A DNA stretch of 64,000 bases. Source: a virus. How positions within the stretch are numbered: the first letter of the stretch is position 1; the number at the start of each line of letters is the position of its first letter. Both the position numbers and the translations under genes were made by a program. Where the stretch lies: the IMG/VR virus record IMGVR_UViG_3300032046_000014, positions 20,304 through 84,303 of that record, one strand, 5' to 3'. Positions 40,677 through 47,118 of the stretch are shown one piece after another. The notes beneath the pieces were generated by a model that saw only the letters and a program-made list of their open reading frames with translations, was not told where the DNA came from and ran no database searches.

Positions 40677-41039
40677 ATGCATCCGACTGTGAGCAATGCT
40701 GAATGGGACGTGAGAATCGACCTTACTCTTCTGCGAGATCGTCTTGAGAAAGCAAGCGTGCACATGGAATACCAAAAGCAGATTGTGTTGGATGCAACAA
40801 CCATGGATGCCTACGCTGAACTTTCTAACGGGGAGAAACACTGCTTCCTCCTAGATGGACCTGTACACTTGAAAAGCGAGAAGGTCAAGTTACGCGATGA
40901 GTATGTGGAGCAAGTGCTGCAGAAAAGACACTACAAGATCCACCGATATCCTTACGTACCGCCACTGAGCAAAGAGAAACTTGCGGAGATCGAGGCAGAC
41001 ATCCTTAAGGCTTTAGGGGTCAAGATGAAGAATGAATGA
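40677..41039 (+). CDS. DUF559/Vsr-like PD-(D/E)XK nuclease
   Basis: A 120-residue protein (from ATG 40677; TTG 40659 possible). CFLLDGPVHLKSEKVKLRDE near residue 68 is the DUF559/Vsr-type pattern hVDGxxH...D, followed by YVEQVLQKRHYKIHRYPY, in which a basic residue follows the second helix. A catalytic lysine is possible at the VKLRD segment. Such proteins are small endonucleases of unknown target, sometimes mismatch-linked. It overlaps the next tiny gene by eight bases. Confidence 0.6.
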   Translation: MHPTVSNAEWDVRIDLTLLRDRLEKASVHMEYQKQIVLDATTMDAYAELSNGEKHCFLLDGPVHLKSEKVKLRDEYVEQVLQKRHYKIHRYPYVPPLSKEKLAEIEADILKALGVKMKNE

Positions 41040-41187
41040 AGAAAAATTAAGAGAACTTCGATTGAGAACAGGCAGACAATGGGCCTGGTACTTCTATCAA
41101 GAACTTGGTTATCGAATAACTGAAGATTTTGAGCAGGAAGAATCGCTGAAGAAAGCAATAGCCAAAATCCTAGATGGGACATGTTGA
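41032..41187 (+). CDS. Tiny helical protein
   Basis: A 51-residue, mostly helical protein (MNEEKLRELRLRTGRQWAWY...) overlapping the nuclease gene by eight bases and the radical SAM gene by seven. Compact overlaps on both sides support translation. Function unknown; possibly a partner of either enzyme. Confidence 0.5.
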   Translation: MNEEKLRELRLRTGRQWAWYFYQELGYRITEDFEQEESLKKAIAKILDGTC

Positions 41188-42071
41188 ATGTTATGAGTGT
41201 TTGGCTAACCGTATCGCCGGAGGATCCGTACCTACAAACAATCGCTGTAGAATTCACTAATTATTGTAATCTGCAGTGTGACCCTTGTTATGGACAAAAT
41301 CCGAGACTCTATAAGGCCAGATCTAAAGGTTACATGACACTTGAAAATTTCCGCGTTTTGCTGGAACAATTAAAGAGGCTGCCAAGACTGAGAATTCTGA
41401 ACCTCAGCTACAATGGCGAATCATTGCTGCATCCGCAGTTTGAACTGATGGCTCAAGAGGCAAGGGCAGTTCTGCCTAACATGATGATAGGGATTGTTAC
41501 AAACGCAACTTTGATTACACGGTCGAAAGCTTTTGCCATTCTTAAGAACTGCAGCAGTATAATTGTCAGCATGCACCATGGCCCTAAGCTTGATGAAGCC
41601 TTAGACGGCCTCGAGACCCTTTCAACTATCAATCAGCAGGCCAAGAACCCGCGCAGCCTATTCGTTAACGTGATGGCTGACGAGTTCAAACATCATGAAA
41701 TCATAGCGTTGGCTGATCGAGTGAAGGAAAGGAAGATTGTTGTGCAGTTTAGGCGAGGGTGGCCGATGACGGAAGACTTGAAAAGGCCAATGCAACATCC
41801 GCAAACTACTACCACATGGACAGATGTTCCCGCGCCTTTTCACTCAGACAAATTCTGTCTGGCGCCCTTCTATTACACGGCGGTCCTCTGGAACGGCGAC
41901 ACGTTGCCGTGCTGTCACATATTAAACGGCGGCGACTTCAGTTTAGGCAACGTCTTCAACACCAGCCTTCTTGACGTTTGGAACGGCCAAGCCTATGGAA
42001 GACTACGGAACGAAAACTACGAGTCATCATGTCCTTGCGTTGCATGTGAAGTTCGTGAGCTTCCGGTTTAG
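41181..42071 (+). CDS. Radical SAM / SPASM-type enzyme
   Basis: A 296-residue protein (ATG 41181 or 41193). CNLQCDPCYG (Cys29, Cys33, Cys36) is the CX3CX2C site of the 4Fe-4S cluster. NLSYNGESLLHP matches the SAM-binding GGE region (here NGE), and GIVTNATLIT is the usual strand after it. The C-terminal part (FCLAPFYYTAVLWNGDTLPC and SCPCVAC) has the SPASM/twitch cysteines for extra clusters. Members modify peptides or other substrates by radical chemistry. No obvious peptide substrate gene is adjacent, except the 51-residue protein. Confidence 0.75.
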   Translation: MLNVMSVWLTVSPEDPYLQTIAVEFTNYCNLQCDPCYGQNPRLYKARSKGYMTLENFRVLLEQLKRLPRLRILNLSYNGESLLHPQFELMAQEARAVLPNMMIGIVTNATLITRSKAFAILKNCSSIIVSMHHGPKLDEALDGLETLSTINQQAKNPRSLFVNVMADEFKHHEIIALADRVKERKIVVQFRRGWPMTEDLKRPMQHPQTTTTWTDVPAPFHSDKFCLAPFYYTAVLWNGDTLPCCHILNGGDFSLGNVFNTSLLDVWNGQAYGRLRNENYESSCPCVACEVRELPV

Positions 42072-42078
42072 CGCTCAT

Positions 42079-42187
42079 CGTATCACACATCATATTGCTT
42101 ATCATATCGCAAATCGTATCACACATCATATTGCTTATCATATCGCAAATCATATAGTGTACTATATGGCGTAGGATATGGCGTAGG
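42079..42187. repeat. Two 36-bp tandem repeats and two 12-bp repeats
   Basis: Positions 42079-42114 and 42115-42150 are identical 36-base units, each built from ATCATAT/ATCGCA-like sub-units of about 9 bases. After a palindromic ATATAGTGTACTATAT, the 12-base unit ATATGGCGTAGG occurs twice (42164-42175, 42176-42187) and a third time imperfectly. The tract is AT-rich and lies just before the gene at 42202. Operator, origin iteron or attachment function are possible. Confidence 0.75.
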
Positions 42188-42201
42188 ATAAGGTGTATCG
42201 T

Positions 42202-42618
42202 ATGCGAGAGGAACTGGAAAAGTTTCATGGGGAAAGACGCCGCTTCCAAGGAGAATTCATACGTTACGGCCAGAAAAGAGGATGGAAACATCCTCTCACT
42301 ACAATAGTTCTCAGAAACGTCATCGACGTCAAGACCGGCAGAATAGTCACGGACCATCTGTGGTTTACGCAGGGCAAGCAGTTCGAACGGCTTTATCTTG
42401 AACCGGGGGACATAGTAAGTTTTACGGCTCGAGTGACAAAGTATCTGAAAGGCTACCAGGGACGAAGAGACGAATATGATGACCGGCCTCCCGTAGAAAT
42501 TGATTGTCGCCTCAGTTACCCAGCCAAACTTGAGAAGAAAACTACTGAAACTGCACATAATAGTACAGTACAAAATGGGACCCGAACAACAGTTCTTACG
42601 CGCTGGACAAGCCCATAA
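42202..42618 (+). CDS. OB-fold-like viral protein
   Basis: A 138-residue protein from ATG 42202, six bases after AGGTG. FQGEFIRYGQKRGWKHPLTT, IVLRNVIDVKTGRIVTDHLW and LEPGDIVSFTARVTKYLKGY form a beta barrel pattern known from small phage proteins thought to bind single-stranded nucleic acid. The C-terminal tail is Thr-rich and disordered. Function is inferred. Confidence 0.55.
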   Translation: MREELEKFHGERRRFQGEFIRYGQKRGWKHPLTTIVLRNVIDVKTGRIVTDHLWFTQGKQFERLYLEPGDIVSFTARVTKYLKGYQGRRDEYDDRPPVEIDCRLSYPAKLEKKTTETAHNSTVQNGTRTTVLTRWTSP

Positions 42619-42628
42619 AATATAAAAG
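42616..42628 (+). promoter_or_regulatory. TATA box before large structured RNA
   Basis: CATAAAATATAAAAG lies 25-30 bases before GAGGCTG at 42651, the first base-paired segment of the RNA. Confidence 0.55.
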
Positions 42629-42647
42629 AAAGCTGAGAATACATACT

Positions 42648-42975
42648 TCTGAGGCTGGTGTCCTTTAGCAGACTAGGCCAAGGCAGCTTCGTTCAAGCTG
42701 CTACGTTCCCGCTCCTAGGCGGGAACTAAGAACCTGCGGCGAAGGAGGTTCAAAGCACCGAGTTTTACGGTGCTAAAAGACCATTTGATCAGGTCTTGTA
42801 AGGCGCTCGGCACCCGAAGACGAAATCGGCTTCATAACCGAGGGTCGTCAGGGAGTCCCAGAGAGCCAGCCAGTTAGGTACCCAAAATTCGCTTTAGGCA
42901 CCTAATCAGAGTTTAGGTACCGAACTGGTGTGTCTGGAGAAGGTATGAAGCTTAAGGGCTACAGCCTCCCTGACT
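42648..42975 (+). ncRNA. Large structured ncRNA, about 325 bases, unknown class
   Basis: No frame covers this stretch. GAGGCTG (42651-42657) pairs with CAGCCTC (42962-42968), closing the whole unit. Inside are successive perfect hairpins: GCAGCTT/AAGCTGC, GTTCCCGC/GCGGGAAC, GAACC/GGTTC, AGCACCG/CGGTGCT, AAGACC/GGTCTT and CTCGG/CCGAG, then a long helix CCAGTT/AACTGG that encloses three TTAGG(T/C)ACC copies. CAGGGAG/CTCCCTG offers an alternative closing helix. It has a TATA box and lies next to the tRNA cluster, as GOLLD and ROOL RNAs often do, but I see no sequence match to them, nor RNase P or SRP core motifs. Confidence 0.65.
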
Positions 42976-43014
42976 GAACTGAATTGAACTGCCATTGACA
43001 CAACAATGCCATAA

Positions 43015-43139
43015 ACAGGGGTGGTGTAGTCAGGCTATCGCGCTGGGTCCATAAGGCTATGGTCTGGCAAGCCCAGAGATCAGAGGTTCAAAAATGCATA
43101 AGAAAAGCTTATGTGTTGAAAGTCCTCTCCCCTGTACCA
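43015..43139 (+). tRNA. Initiator tRNA-Met (CAU) with two introns
   Basis: Acceptor ACAGGGG (43015-43021) pairs with CCCCTGT (43129-43135), then A and encoded CCA. A1:U72 and three G:C pairs next to the anticodon loop (CTGGG/CCCAG) are initiator marks. The anticodon loop reads UCCAUAA, interrupted by about 17 bases that can pair with the anticodon (CCATA/TATGG), a bulge-helix-bulge type intron. A second insert of about 27-29 bases sits inside the T-loop (TTCAA...GT), with its own CATAAG/CTTATG hairpin. The base before the anticodon is C, not the usual U. Confidence 0.8.
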
Positions 43140-43142
43140 CTA

Positions 43143-43187
43143 TTTCATTAAATTGAATTTGCTTATAAGTAGTTCAATTTTATGAAA
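43143..43187. terminator. Hairpin between convergent tRNA genes
   Basis: TTTCATTAAATTGAA and TTCAATTTTATGAAA form a 15-pair stem with one mismatch around a 15-base loop, directly between the plus initiator tRNA and the minus tRNA-Asp. It likely ends transcription or guides processing from both sides. Confidence 0.55.
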
Positions 43188-43262
43188 TGGCGGTCTGTGC
43201 GGGAGTTGAACCCGCCTCAGTCGAGTGACAGTCGACCATCCGCACCGGCGGACTTACAAACC
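43188..43262 (-). tRNA. tRNA-Asp (GTC)
   Basis: Acceptor GGTTTGT/ACAGACC, D-stem GTCC/GGAT, anticodon stem GTCGA/TCGAC with loop CTGTCAC (anticodon GTC), T-arm GCGGG-TTCAACT-CCCGC, discriminator G and encoded CCA. No intron. Confidence 0.9.
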
Positions 43263-43268
43263 TTGATG

Positions 43269-43339
43269 TGCACCCGCCGGGATTTGAACCCGGCCGTCAG
43301 CGTGGAAAGCTGAGATCCTAGCCACTGGACCACGAGTGC
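43269..43339 (-). tRNA. tRNA-Gly (TCC)
   Basis: Acceptor GCACTCG/CGGGTGC, D-stem GTCC/GGAT, anticodon stem TCAGC/GCTGA with loop TTTCCAC (anticodon TCC), T-arm CCGGG-TTCAAAT-CCCGG, discriminator A. CCA is not encoded. Confidence 0.88.
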
Positions 43340-43351
43340 GATGATCCTGTT

Positions 43352-43513
43352 TGGTGCAGAGGACCGGATTTGAACCGGCGCGTCCGCCTTGCGGAAAGAG
43401 GTTTCTCACAGGCTGAACAGTCGTTCCTAACCGTCCTTAGCTTCGAGCTTACGACTTGAGCTTCGAGCTGGGTCTTAAGCCTCTCGCTTTCAGCCATGCT
43501 TGGCTACCCCTGC
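43352..43513 (-). tRNA. tRNA-Leu (TAA) with intron
   Basis: Acceptor GCAGGGG/CCTCTGC, long class II variable arm (TTCCGCAAGGCGGA), T-arm GCCGG-TTCAAAT-CCGGT, encoded CCA. Anticodon stem AGAGG/CCTCT with loop CTTAAGA (anticodon TAA) interrupted by an intron of about 70 bases in the canonical position. The intron contains two copies of AGCTCGAAGCT. Confidence 0.88.
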
Positions 43514-43541
43514 ATTAACGGATGGTACTGATAGATCGTAC

Positions 43542-43617
43542 TGGTGGAAGCTGTGGGATTCGAACCCACGGCCTACTGCTTGCAAAGCAGCTGCTCATTC
43601 CGCTGAGCTAAGCCCCC
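43542..43617 (-). tRNA. tRNA-Ala (TGC)
   Basis: Acceptor GGGGGCT/AGCTTCC, D-arm AGCTCAGCGGAATGAGC, anticodon stem GCTGC/GCAGT with loop TTTGCAA (anticodon TGC), T-arm GTGGG-TTCGAAT-CCCAC, encoded CCA. First tRNA of the leftward operon. Confidence 0.92.
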
Positions 43618-43621
43618 AACA

Positions 43622-43790
43622 AAACGGTTCAAGGGTCAAAACAACGTGGATGCAACACCGCTTTACTGGGCGGCCTGCGCTTCAGCGGGATCTTTTTGTT
43701 CGTACTGTGGTCTACTCAGGCGGCTATGACCGCCTCCTAAGAAGTTAGGCAACTTAGACCCTTGCACGAAACACATTGTCATCCACGCTG
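43622..43790 (-). ncRNA. Structured RNA upstream of tRNA operon, possible pseudoknot
   Basis: Read on the minus strand, CGTGGATG (43780-43787), CAAGGGTC (43757-43764), CATCCACG (43645-43652) and GACCCTTG (43630-43637) pair 1 with 3 and 2 with 4, each 8 bases and perfect: an H-type pseudoknot order. Between them lies a hairpin GGCGG/CCGCC. A palindromic TATA (ATTTAAAT, 43814-43821) could start it near 43790, running on into the tRNA genes. It may be a separate RNA or a processed leader. Confidence 0.45.
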
Positions 43791-43810
43791 CCATTTAGAG
43801 TGTGCAGACA

Positions 43811-43823
43811 TTTATTTAAATAT
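43811..43823. promoter_or_regulatory. Bidirectional TATA element
   Basis: TTTATTTAAATATG is near-symmetric. To the right it lies about 30 bases before ATG 43849 (PAPS-reductase-like gene); to the left it is 25-30 bases before the structured RNA and tRNA operon. Confidence 0.5.
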
Positions 43824-43848
43824 GATGTTTCACACAAGGATTGATGGA

Positions 43849-44584
43849 ATGAATCCTCAAGAATTTGTCAAAGAATACAGTATCAGAAGCATTGCATGCT
43901 GCTTCAGTGGCGGCAAAGATAGTCTCGTGGCCACGCATCTGATGATGACCGCGCTTGGAGACAGATATGACATTGATAAGCACGTGGTCTACGCTGATAC
44001 CGGCTGTATGTTGCCTATTACAGAACCTTTCGTGGTCGACATTTGCAAAAGGTTCGGTTGGCCTTTGACGATTGTTCGCGGCTACTTCTTCGAGAAAGCC
44101 CATTAAGAATGGCATGCCCCGGATGAAGCATCGCTGGTGCTGCCATACCTGCAAAGTGGGCCCCATGCAAGAATATGTAAAAACTCTCAAGCCCCAACGT
44201 GCAGAGGTTCTCGGCCTAAGACGAGAGGAATCAGTGGCCAGGAGCAAGCTGCCGCAGATCCTCTATAAGAAAAGAGTGCCCTCATGGGGTTATTGTCCGC
44301 TCATAACATGGACAGGAAAGGAAGTGGCCAGTTACCTGAGAAGAAACGACTTGCCAGTGCCGCCTAACTATCGACTTGGTTTGAAAGAACCGTGTATGTG
44401 CGGTGTCTTCTCAACCAAGAAGCAGATGCTTATTCTCAAGGCGCAGTTTCCGGAGCTCTTCGACAAGTTCATACAGCTGGAGAAACAGTTCAGAAGCGGC
44501 GGCGCCTGCTTCTACTTCCACGACAAACCAGTGCGCGCCGGGGACCTAGCGAAACAGAAAACGCTTGGAGAACCTTTAAGTTGA
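43849..44584 (+). CDS. PAPS-reductase-family protein, split by +1 frameshift
   Basis: From ATG 43849 the frame has CCFSGGKDSLVATHL, the PP-loop, then VVYADTGCMLPITEPFV and FGWPLTIVRGYFFEKAH, stopping at 44106. The rest of the family continues in the +1 frame: PIKNGMPRMKHRWCCHTCKV, VLGLRREESVAR, SWGYCPLITWTGKEV and a Cys-rich ending (CMCG). Skipping one G after GAG AAA (near 44099) restores one protein of about 244 residues. Family members bind PAPS or ATP and act on sulfur, or belong to DNA phosphorothioation. The break may be an indel, decay or programmed shift. Confidence 0.75.
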
Positions 44585-45015
44585 TACTTTACCACGGAAC
44601 AGGAGCTCGAAGAAAGCAGAGCATCAAACGGCGAGGGCTCTTGCCGAAGCCCAGCTCATTCGTTTTTGCTTCGCCTATACGGTTGATCGGCGTTGTTTTT
44701 GCAGCTGCCAGGTCAGAACTCGAGGACGACTTCGGGCTTCTAGTGTCTTTTGAGGCAGAGGAGAAGTGGAAAGAAGATCCTCTGTTCCCTTTGAGTGTTC
44801 GTTCCAGAAAGTCTGTGAAGCCTGAGAAGATCATAGCGATGAAGATTGTTAAGCCGGATGAAGAGCTTAAAGGCAATGAGTTTCTCTGGAAACTGGTGAA
44901 GTCAATCAGGCTTCCAACAGGCCAGCTTGAACTGCCAAACGTTACTACTCGAGCGCAGTTTGTGGATGCAGTCCGAAGCTCGGACTCAAAGGCCTCATCG
45001 GTCTTCTCGTCCTAA
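44581..45015 (+). CDS. ADP-ribosyltransferase/Tpt1-like protein
   Basis: A 144-residue protein from TTG 44581, overlapping the previous stop (TTGA). It begins with LYHGTGARRKQSIKRRGLLP, the H-G-T plus I-x2-GL motif of the ART fold (Tpt1/KptA, PARP-like and phage ARTs), followed by VFASPIRLIGVVFAAARSEL and a C-terminal beta part. NAD-dependent transfer to protein, RNA or DNA is known for the family. Its target and the last catalytic residue are not clear. Coupled to the PAPS-reductase-like gene. Confidence 0.6.
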   Translation: MILYHGTGARRKQSIKRRGLLPKPSSFVFASPIRLIGVVFAAARSELEDDFGLLVSFEAEEKWKEDPLFPLSVRSRKSVKPEKIIAMKIVKPDEELKGNEFLWKLVKSIRLPTGQLELPNVTTRAQFVDAVRSSDSKASSVFSS

Positions 45016-45074
45016 CATTCTGCCTGAATGCCAGGCTCGCCCCGGTGCAATCATAGAATTCTGCAGAACAACAT

Positions 45075-45209
45075 TTAAACATTTTCTATGTTGTCACTGT
45101 CTGGACAGACCACATCAACGTTGTAGGCGGCTGGGCAGATTCTTCTTCGACTGCAGCCGTCGCACCTGGTTTTTCTGTTTTCCGCAGTTTCTTCCCAGGA
45201 ATCATTCAT
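45075..45209 (-). CDS. Tiny zinc protein
   Basis: A 44-residue protein with CDGC near residue 16 and later Cys at 25 and 35 (RRRICPAAYNVDVVCP). ATG 45209 overlaps the stop of the upstream TM peptide (ATGA). Short but in a clear operon-like arrangement. Confidence 0.5.
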   Translation of the reverse strand: MNDSWEETAENRKTRCDGCSRRRICPAAYNVDVVCPDSDNIENV

Positions 45210-45313
45210 GCTAATCCATCGTTTCTTTTCTTAAATCTTCTTCTCCGCTCTGAAATTAGAAAGATAGCTACAATAATAATAATCGGTGCTAAGTAATACA
45301 GAACGTCAATCAT
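45206..45313 (-). CDS. Single-TM micropeptide
   Basis: A 35-residue peptide: MIDVLYYLAPIIIIVAIFLI is a transmembrane helix, followed by a basic tail (SERRRRFKKRN). It overlaps the following zinc peptide by four bases. Basic single-TM peptides can act at the membrane or as small toxins; this is inference only. Confidence 0.5.
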   Translation of the reverse strand: MIDVLYYLAPIIIIVAIFLISERRRRFKKRNDGLA

Positions 45314-45340
45314 TCTTTCATCTAAACACTCTGGACTCTT

Positions 45341-45748
45341 CTATTCCTTTTTGAGATGTTGGCGTATCGATAGGGCATGCAAGAATTGTTCTAGGCAATC
45401 AATATGAAATCCGTTTGGTTCTAAAGAAGGCTTTTTCCCGTGTGATACTGCTGTCAAACCACAGAACAAGCATTCACGCTTATCCTTTTGGCTCTGGTCG
45501 TCTCGATAAAACATATCAAGCTTTGGAATCAAGGCGGCTTCCGGCAGATCCGGGAACTCTGCGCTCTCAAGAATAACCTGCAACACATTCGAAACCTGTC
45601 CGGACATGTACTGAACACGAACTACCCTCGCATCCACCGGTATATTCGTCTCAATCGACAGCCGCAATGGCAGCTCCTCTTCTGGAAGGTGGCCCTTAAG
45701 CACACCGCCCAACCATTCTACGCCCACTTCAACATACATCAACCTCAT
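45341..45748 (-). CDS. Hypothetical protein with Cys/His cluster
   Basis: A 135-residue protein. The N-terminal 85 residues are beta-rich; the end has ECLFCGLTAVSHGKKPSLEP and FHIDCLEQFLHAL, a CxxC plus H-x2-C cluster of RING- or zinc-finger type. It lies seven bases after the upstream gene's stop and shares its transcript. Function unknown. Confidence 0.55.
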   Translation of the reverse strand: MRLMYVEVGVEWLGGVLKGHLPEEELPLRLSIETNIPVDARVVRVQYMSGQVSNVLQVILESAEFPDLPEAALIPKLDMFYRDDQSQKDKRECLFCGLTAVSHGKKPSLEPNGFHIDCLEQFLHALSIRQHLKKE

Positions 45749-45754
45749 ATTTTC

Positions 45755-46336
45755 TCAGCTCCAATCGGACCGTATTTTCTGTTGTTGGATAAATTCTTTC
45801 CTGCCTTCTACACTACCGTTATATTGGACCCTTGCATAGTCGAGAAACATATGAAAAGCTTTGAGCACTTCATTTTCCAATACTTCAGAATCAAAGATTT
45901 TGGAAGGCGCTAATCTGTAGACGAACGTTTGAGTGTTTTCCTTCGACATTAAAGTGATGACCACGTCGTCTTGAAGGAGATATTTGCGCGCCCAAGACTC
46001 AAGCAATAATGCATTAGGAATCCTCCGCAGTCCCTTCAAGTCTGCTTCAGCAGCGGAGAAGCCAAGCCAGAAAGCTACATCCCTAAACTTGTTTCCCAAC
46101 ACAACATTCTCACTCATAGGCCGCTTCGCAAGATCCTCCACTGTTAACCTGTCAATATCAGCCGCAAGATAATACACAACCTTCCCCCAGCGCGCCAAAA
46201 AATTCTGCTGATCCGCAGTCAACACTTTCAACCATTCACGGTCAGAAATCGCCGGCCCTTCAGCTGGCCCCTTACAGAGATTCATCAACTGCCGAAGTTT
46301 TCTGCGAAGAATCTTGAAACAATCCTGGCCTATCAT
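45755..46336 (-). CDS. Hypothetical helical protein
   Basis: A 193-residue, mainly helical protein beginning MIGQDCFKILRRKLRQLMNL. No motif recognised. It is transcribed leftward from the edge of the composition-switch region at 46337-46945, so its promoter should lie there. Confidence 0.55.
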   Translation of the reverse strand: MIGQDCFKILRRKLRQLMNLCKGPAEGPAISDREWLKVLTADQQNFLARWGKVVYYLAADIDRLTVEDLAKRPMSENVVLGNKFRDVAFWLGFSAAEADLKGLRRIPNALLLESWARKYLLQDDVVITLMSKENTQTFVYRLAPSKIFDSEVLENEVLKAFHMFLDYARVQYNGSVEGRKEFIQQQKIRSDWS

Positions 46337-46339
46337 ACG

Positions 46340-46945
46340 TCAGGTTCCTCAACACCGAAAACTCTTAAGATTCCACAGAATTATAAACTTTTCCCACAAC
46401 ACCAAAACTAAACAGCACAAACAACACAAACAGCACACACCACACATAAACACAATATCATAAAGTCACAAAAGACACAGAGCAGCAAAAATAGAAGAAG
46501 CAACAAAAGACCCTCCGGCACCGCGTCAACGCCGTACACAAAATACACGCCGTCCACAACATCAACACCGTACACAAAACTTGTTACCCACCCCATCACC
46601 TACTAACCGCCCCTTCACCCGCCTACCCATCCTACACCATCACCTACCAAACTCTCCAACACCACCCCAACAGTCCAAAAACAGAACCCACCAACCCACA
46701 AACACAATCCCCCCCACAACATAGCGGGTGGTTTAATTGTTTATTCAATTATTTGTCATTTTGGTTGGTTTGTTGGTTGGTTTGTTTTAGTGTTAACTGT
46801 TGGTTGGTTTTTCTGTTTGGTTCGGTGTTATGGTTGGTTCGGTTCGGGTCTCTTGTTTGGTCACTGCAGAAAATCGTTAGGCTTTTTCTGGAACGGTTTT
46901 CTGTGTATCGTTATGGTGAGTTTAATTGTTTATTATCCTTTTTTG
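46340..46945. other. Strand-composition switch, candidate origin region
   Basis: About 46380-46720 on the plus strand is almost free of G and T-runs and very rich in C and A; from about 46730 to 46870 it is rich in G and T. The switch is within a few bases of 46726, near ATAGCGGGTGG. The right side contains GGTTGGTTTGTTGGTTGG, able to form a two-layer G-quadruplex. No convincing gene is present. Such a sharp skew flip between divergent genes suggests an origin or another strand-asymmetric process. Confidence 0.6.
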
Positions 46946-46946
46946 C

Positions 46947-46960
46947 GAAAAGTATATATT
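46947..46960 (+). promoter_or_regulatory. TATA promoter
   Basis: AAAAGTATATATTC lies about 70 bases before ATG 47023; transcription would start near 46980, leaving a leader with the strong AAAGGTGAG ribosome site. Confidence 0.55.
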
Positions 46961-47022
46961 CTTCCGTGTGTACCATAGTAGTGTAAAAGAAAAGCACAAC
47001 ACGGAAAAAAGGTGAGAAAAAA

Positions 47023-47118
47023 ATGACAGTAAAAAACTTCATCATTGGAACGCTTCTCATAAGCACAATGGCAGCGATAACCTACTATTTCACCTTTATG
47101 TATAGGTGGTTCGCATGA
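47023..47118 (+). CDS. Single-TM micropeptide
   Basis: A 31-residue peptide, MTVKNFIIGTLLISTMAAIT plus a short aromatic end, predicted to span the membrane once. AAAGGTGAG lies seven bases before the ATG. Its stop overlaps ATG 47115 of the next gene (ATGA). Confidence 0.55.
   Translation: MTVKNFIIGTLLISTMAAITYYFTFMYRWFA

Noticed and set aside
42079-42150. CRISPR array
   Set aside because: The two 36-base units are directly adjacent with no spacers, and no cas gene is visible.
42648-42975. RNase P RNA or SRP RNA
   Set aside because: The conserved RNase P core (GGAAAGUCC-like and its 3' partner) and SRP helix 8 motifs were not found.
43015-43139. tRNA-Trp (CCA) reading of the intron-bearing tRNA
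   Set aside because: Setting U33 to the neighbouring T would break the anticodon stem and D-arm register, while the initiator features (A1:U72, GGG/CCC stem) fit Met-CAU.
43622-43790. 5S rRNA-like gene
   Set aside because: GGCGGTCATAGC resembles the start of archaeal 5S rRNA, but the rest of the 5S conserved sequence is absent and the hairpin GGCGG/CCGCC closes too early.
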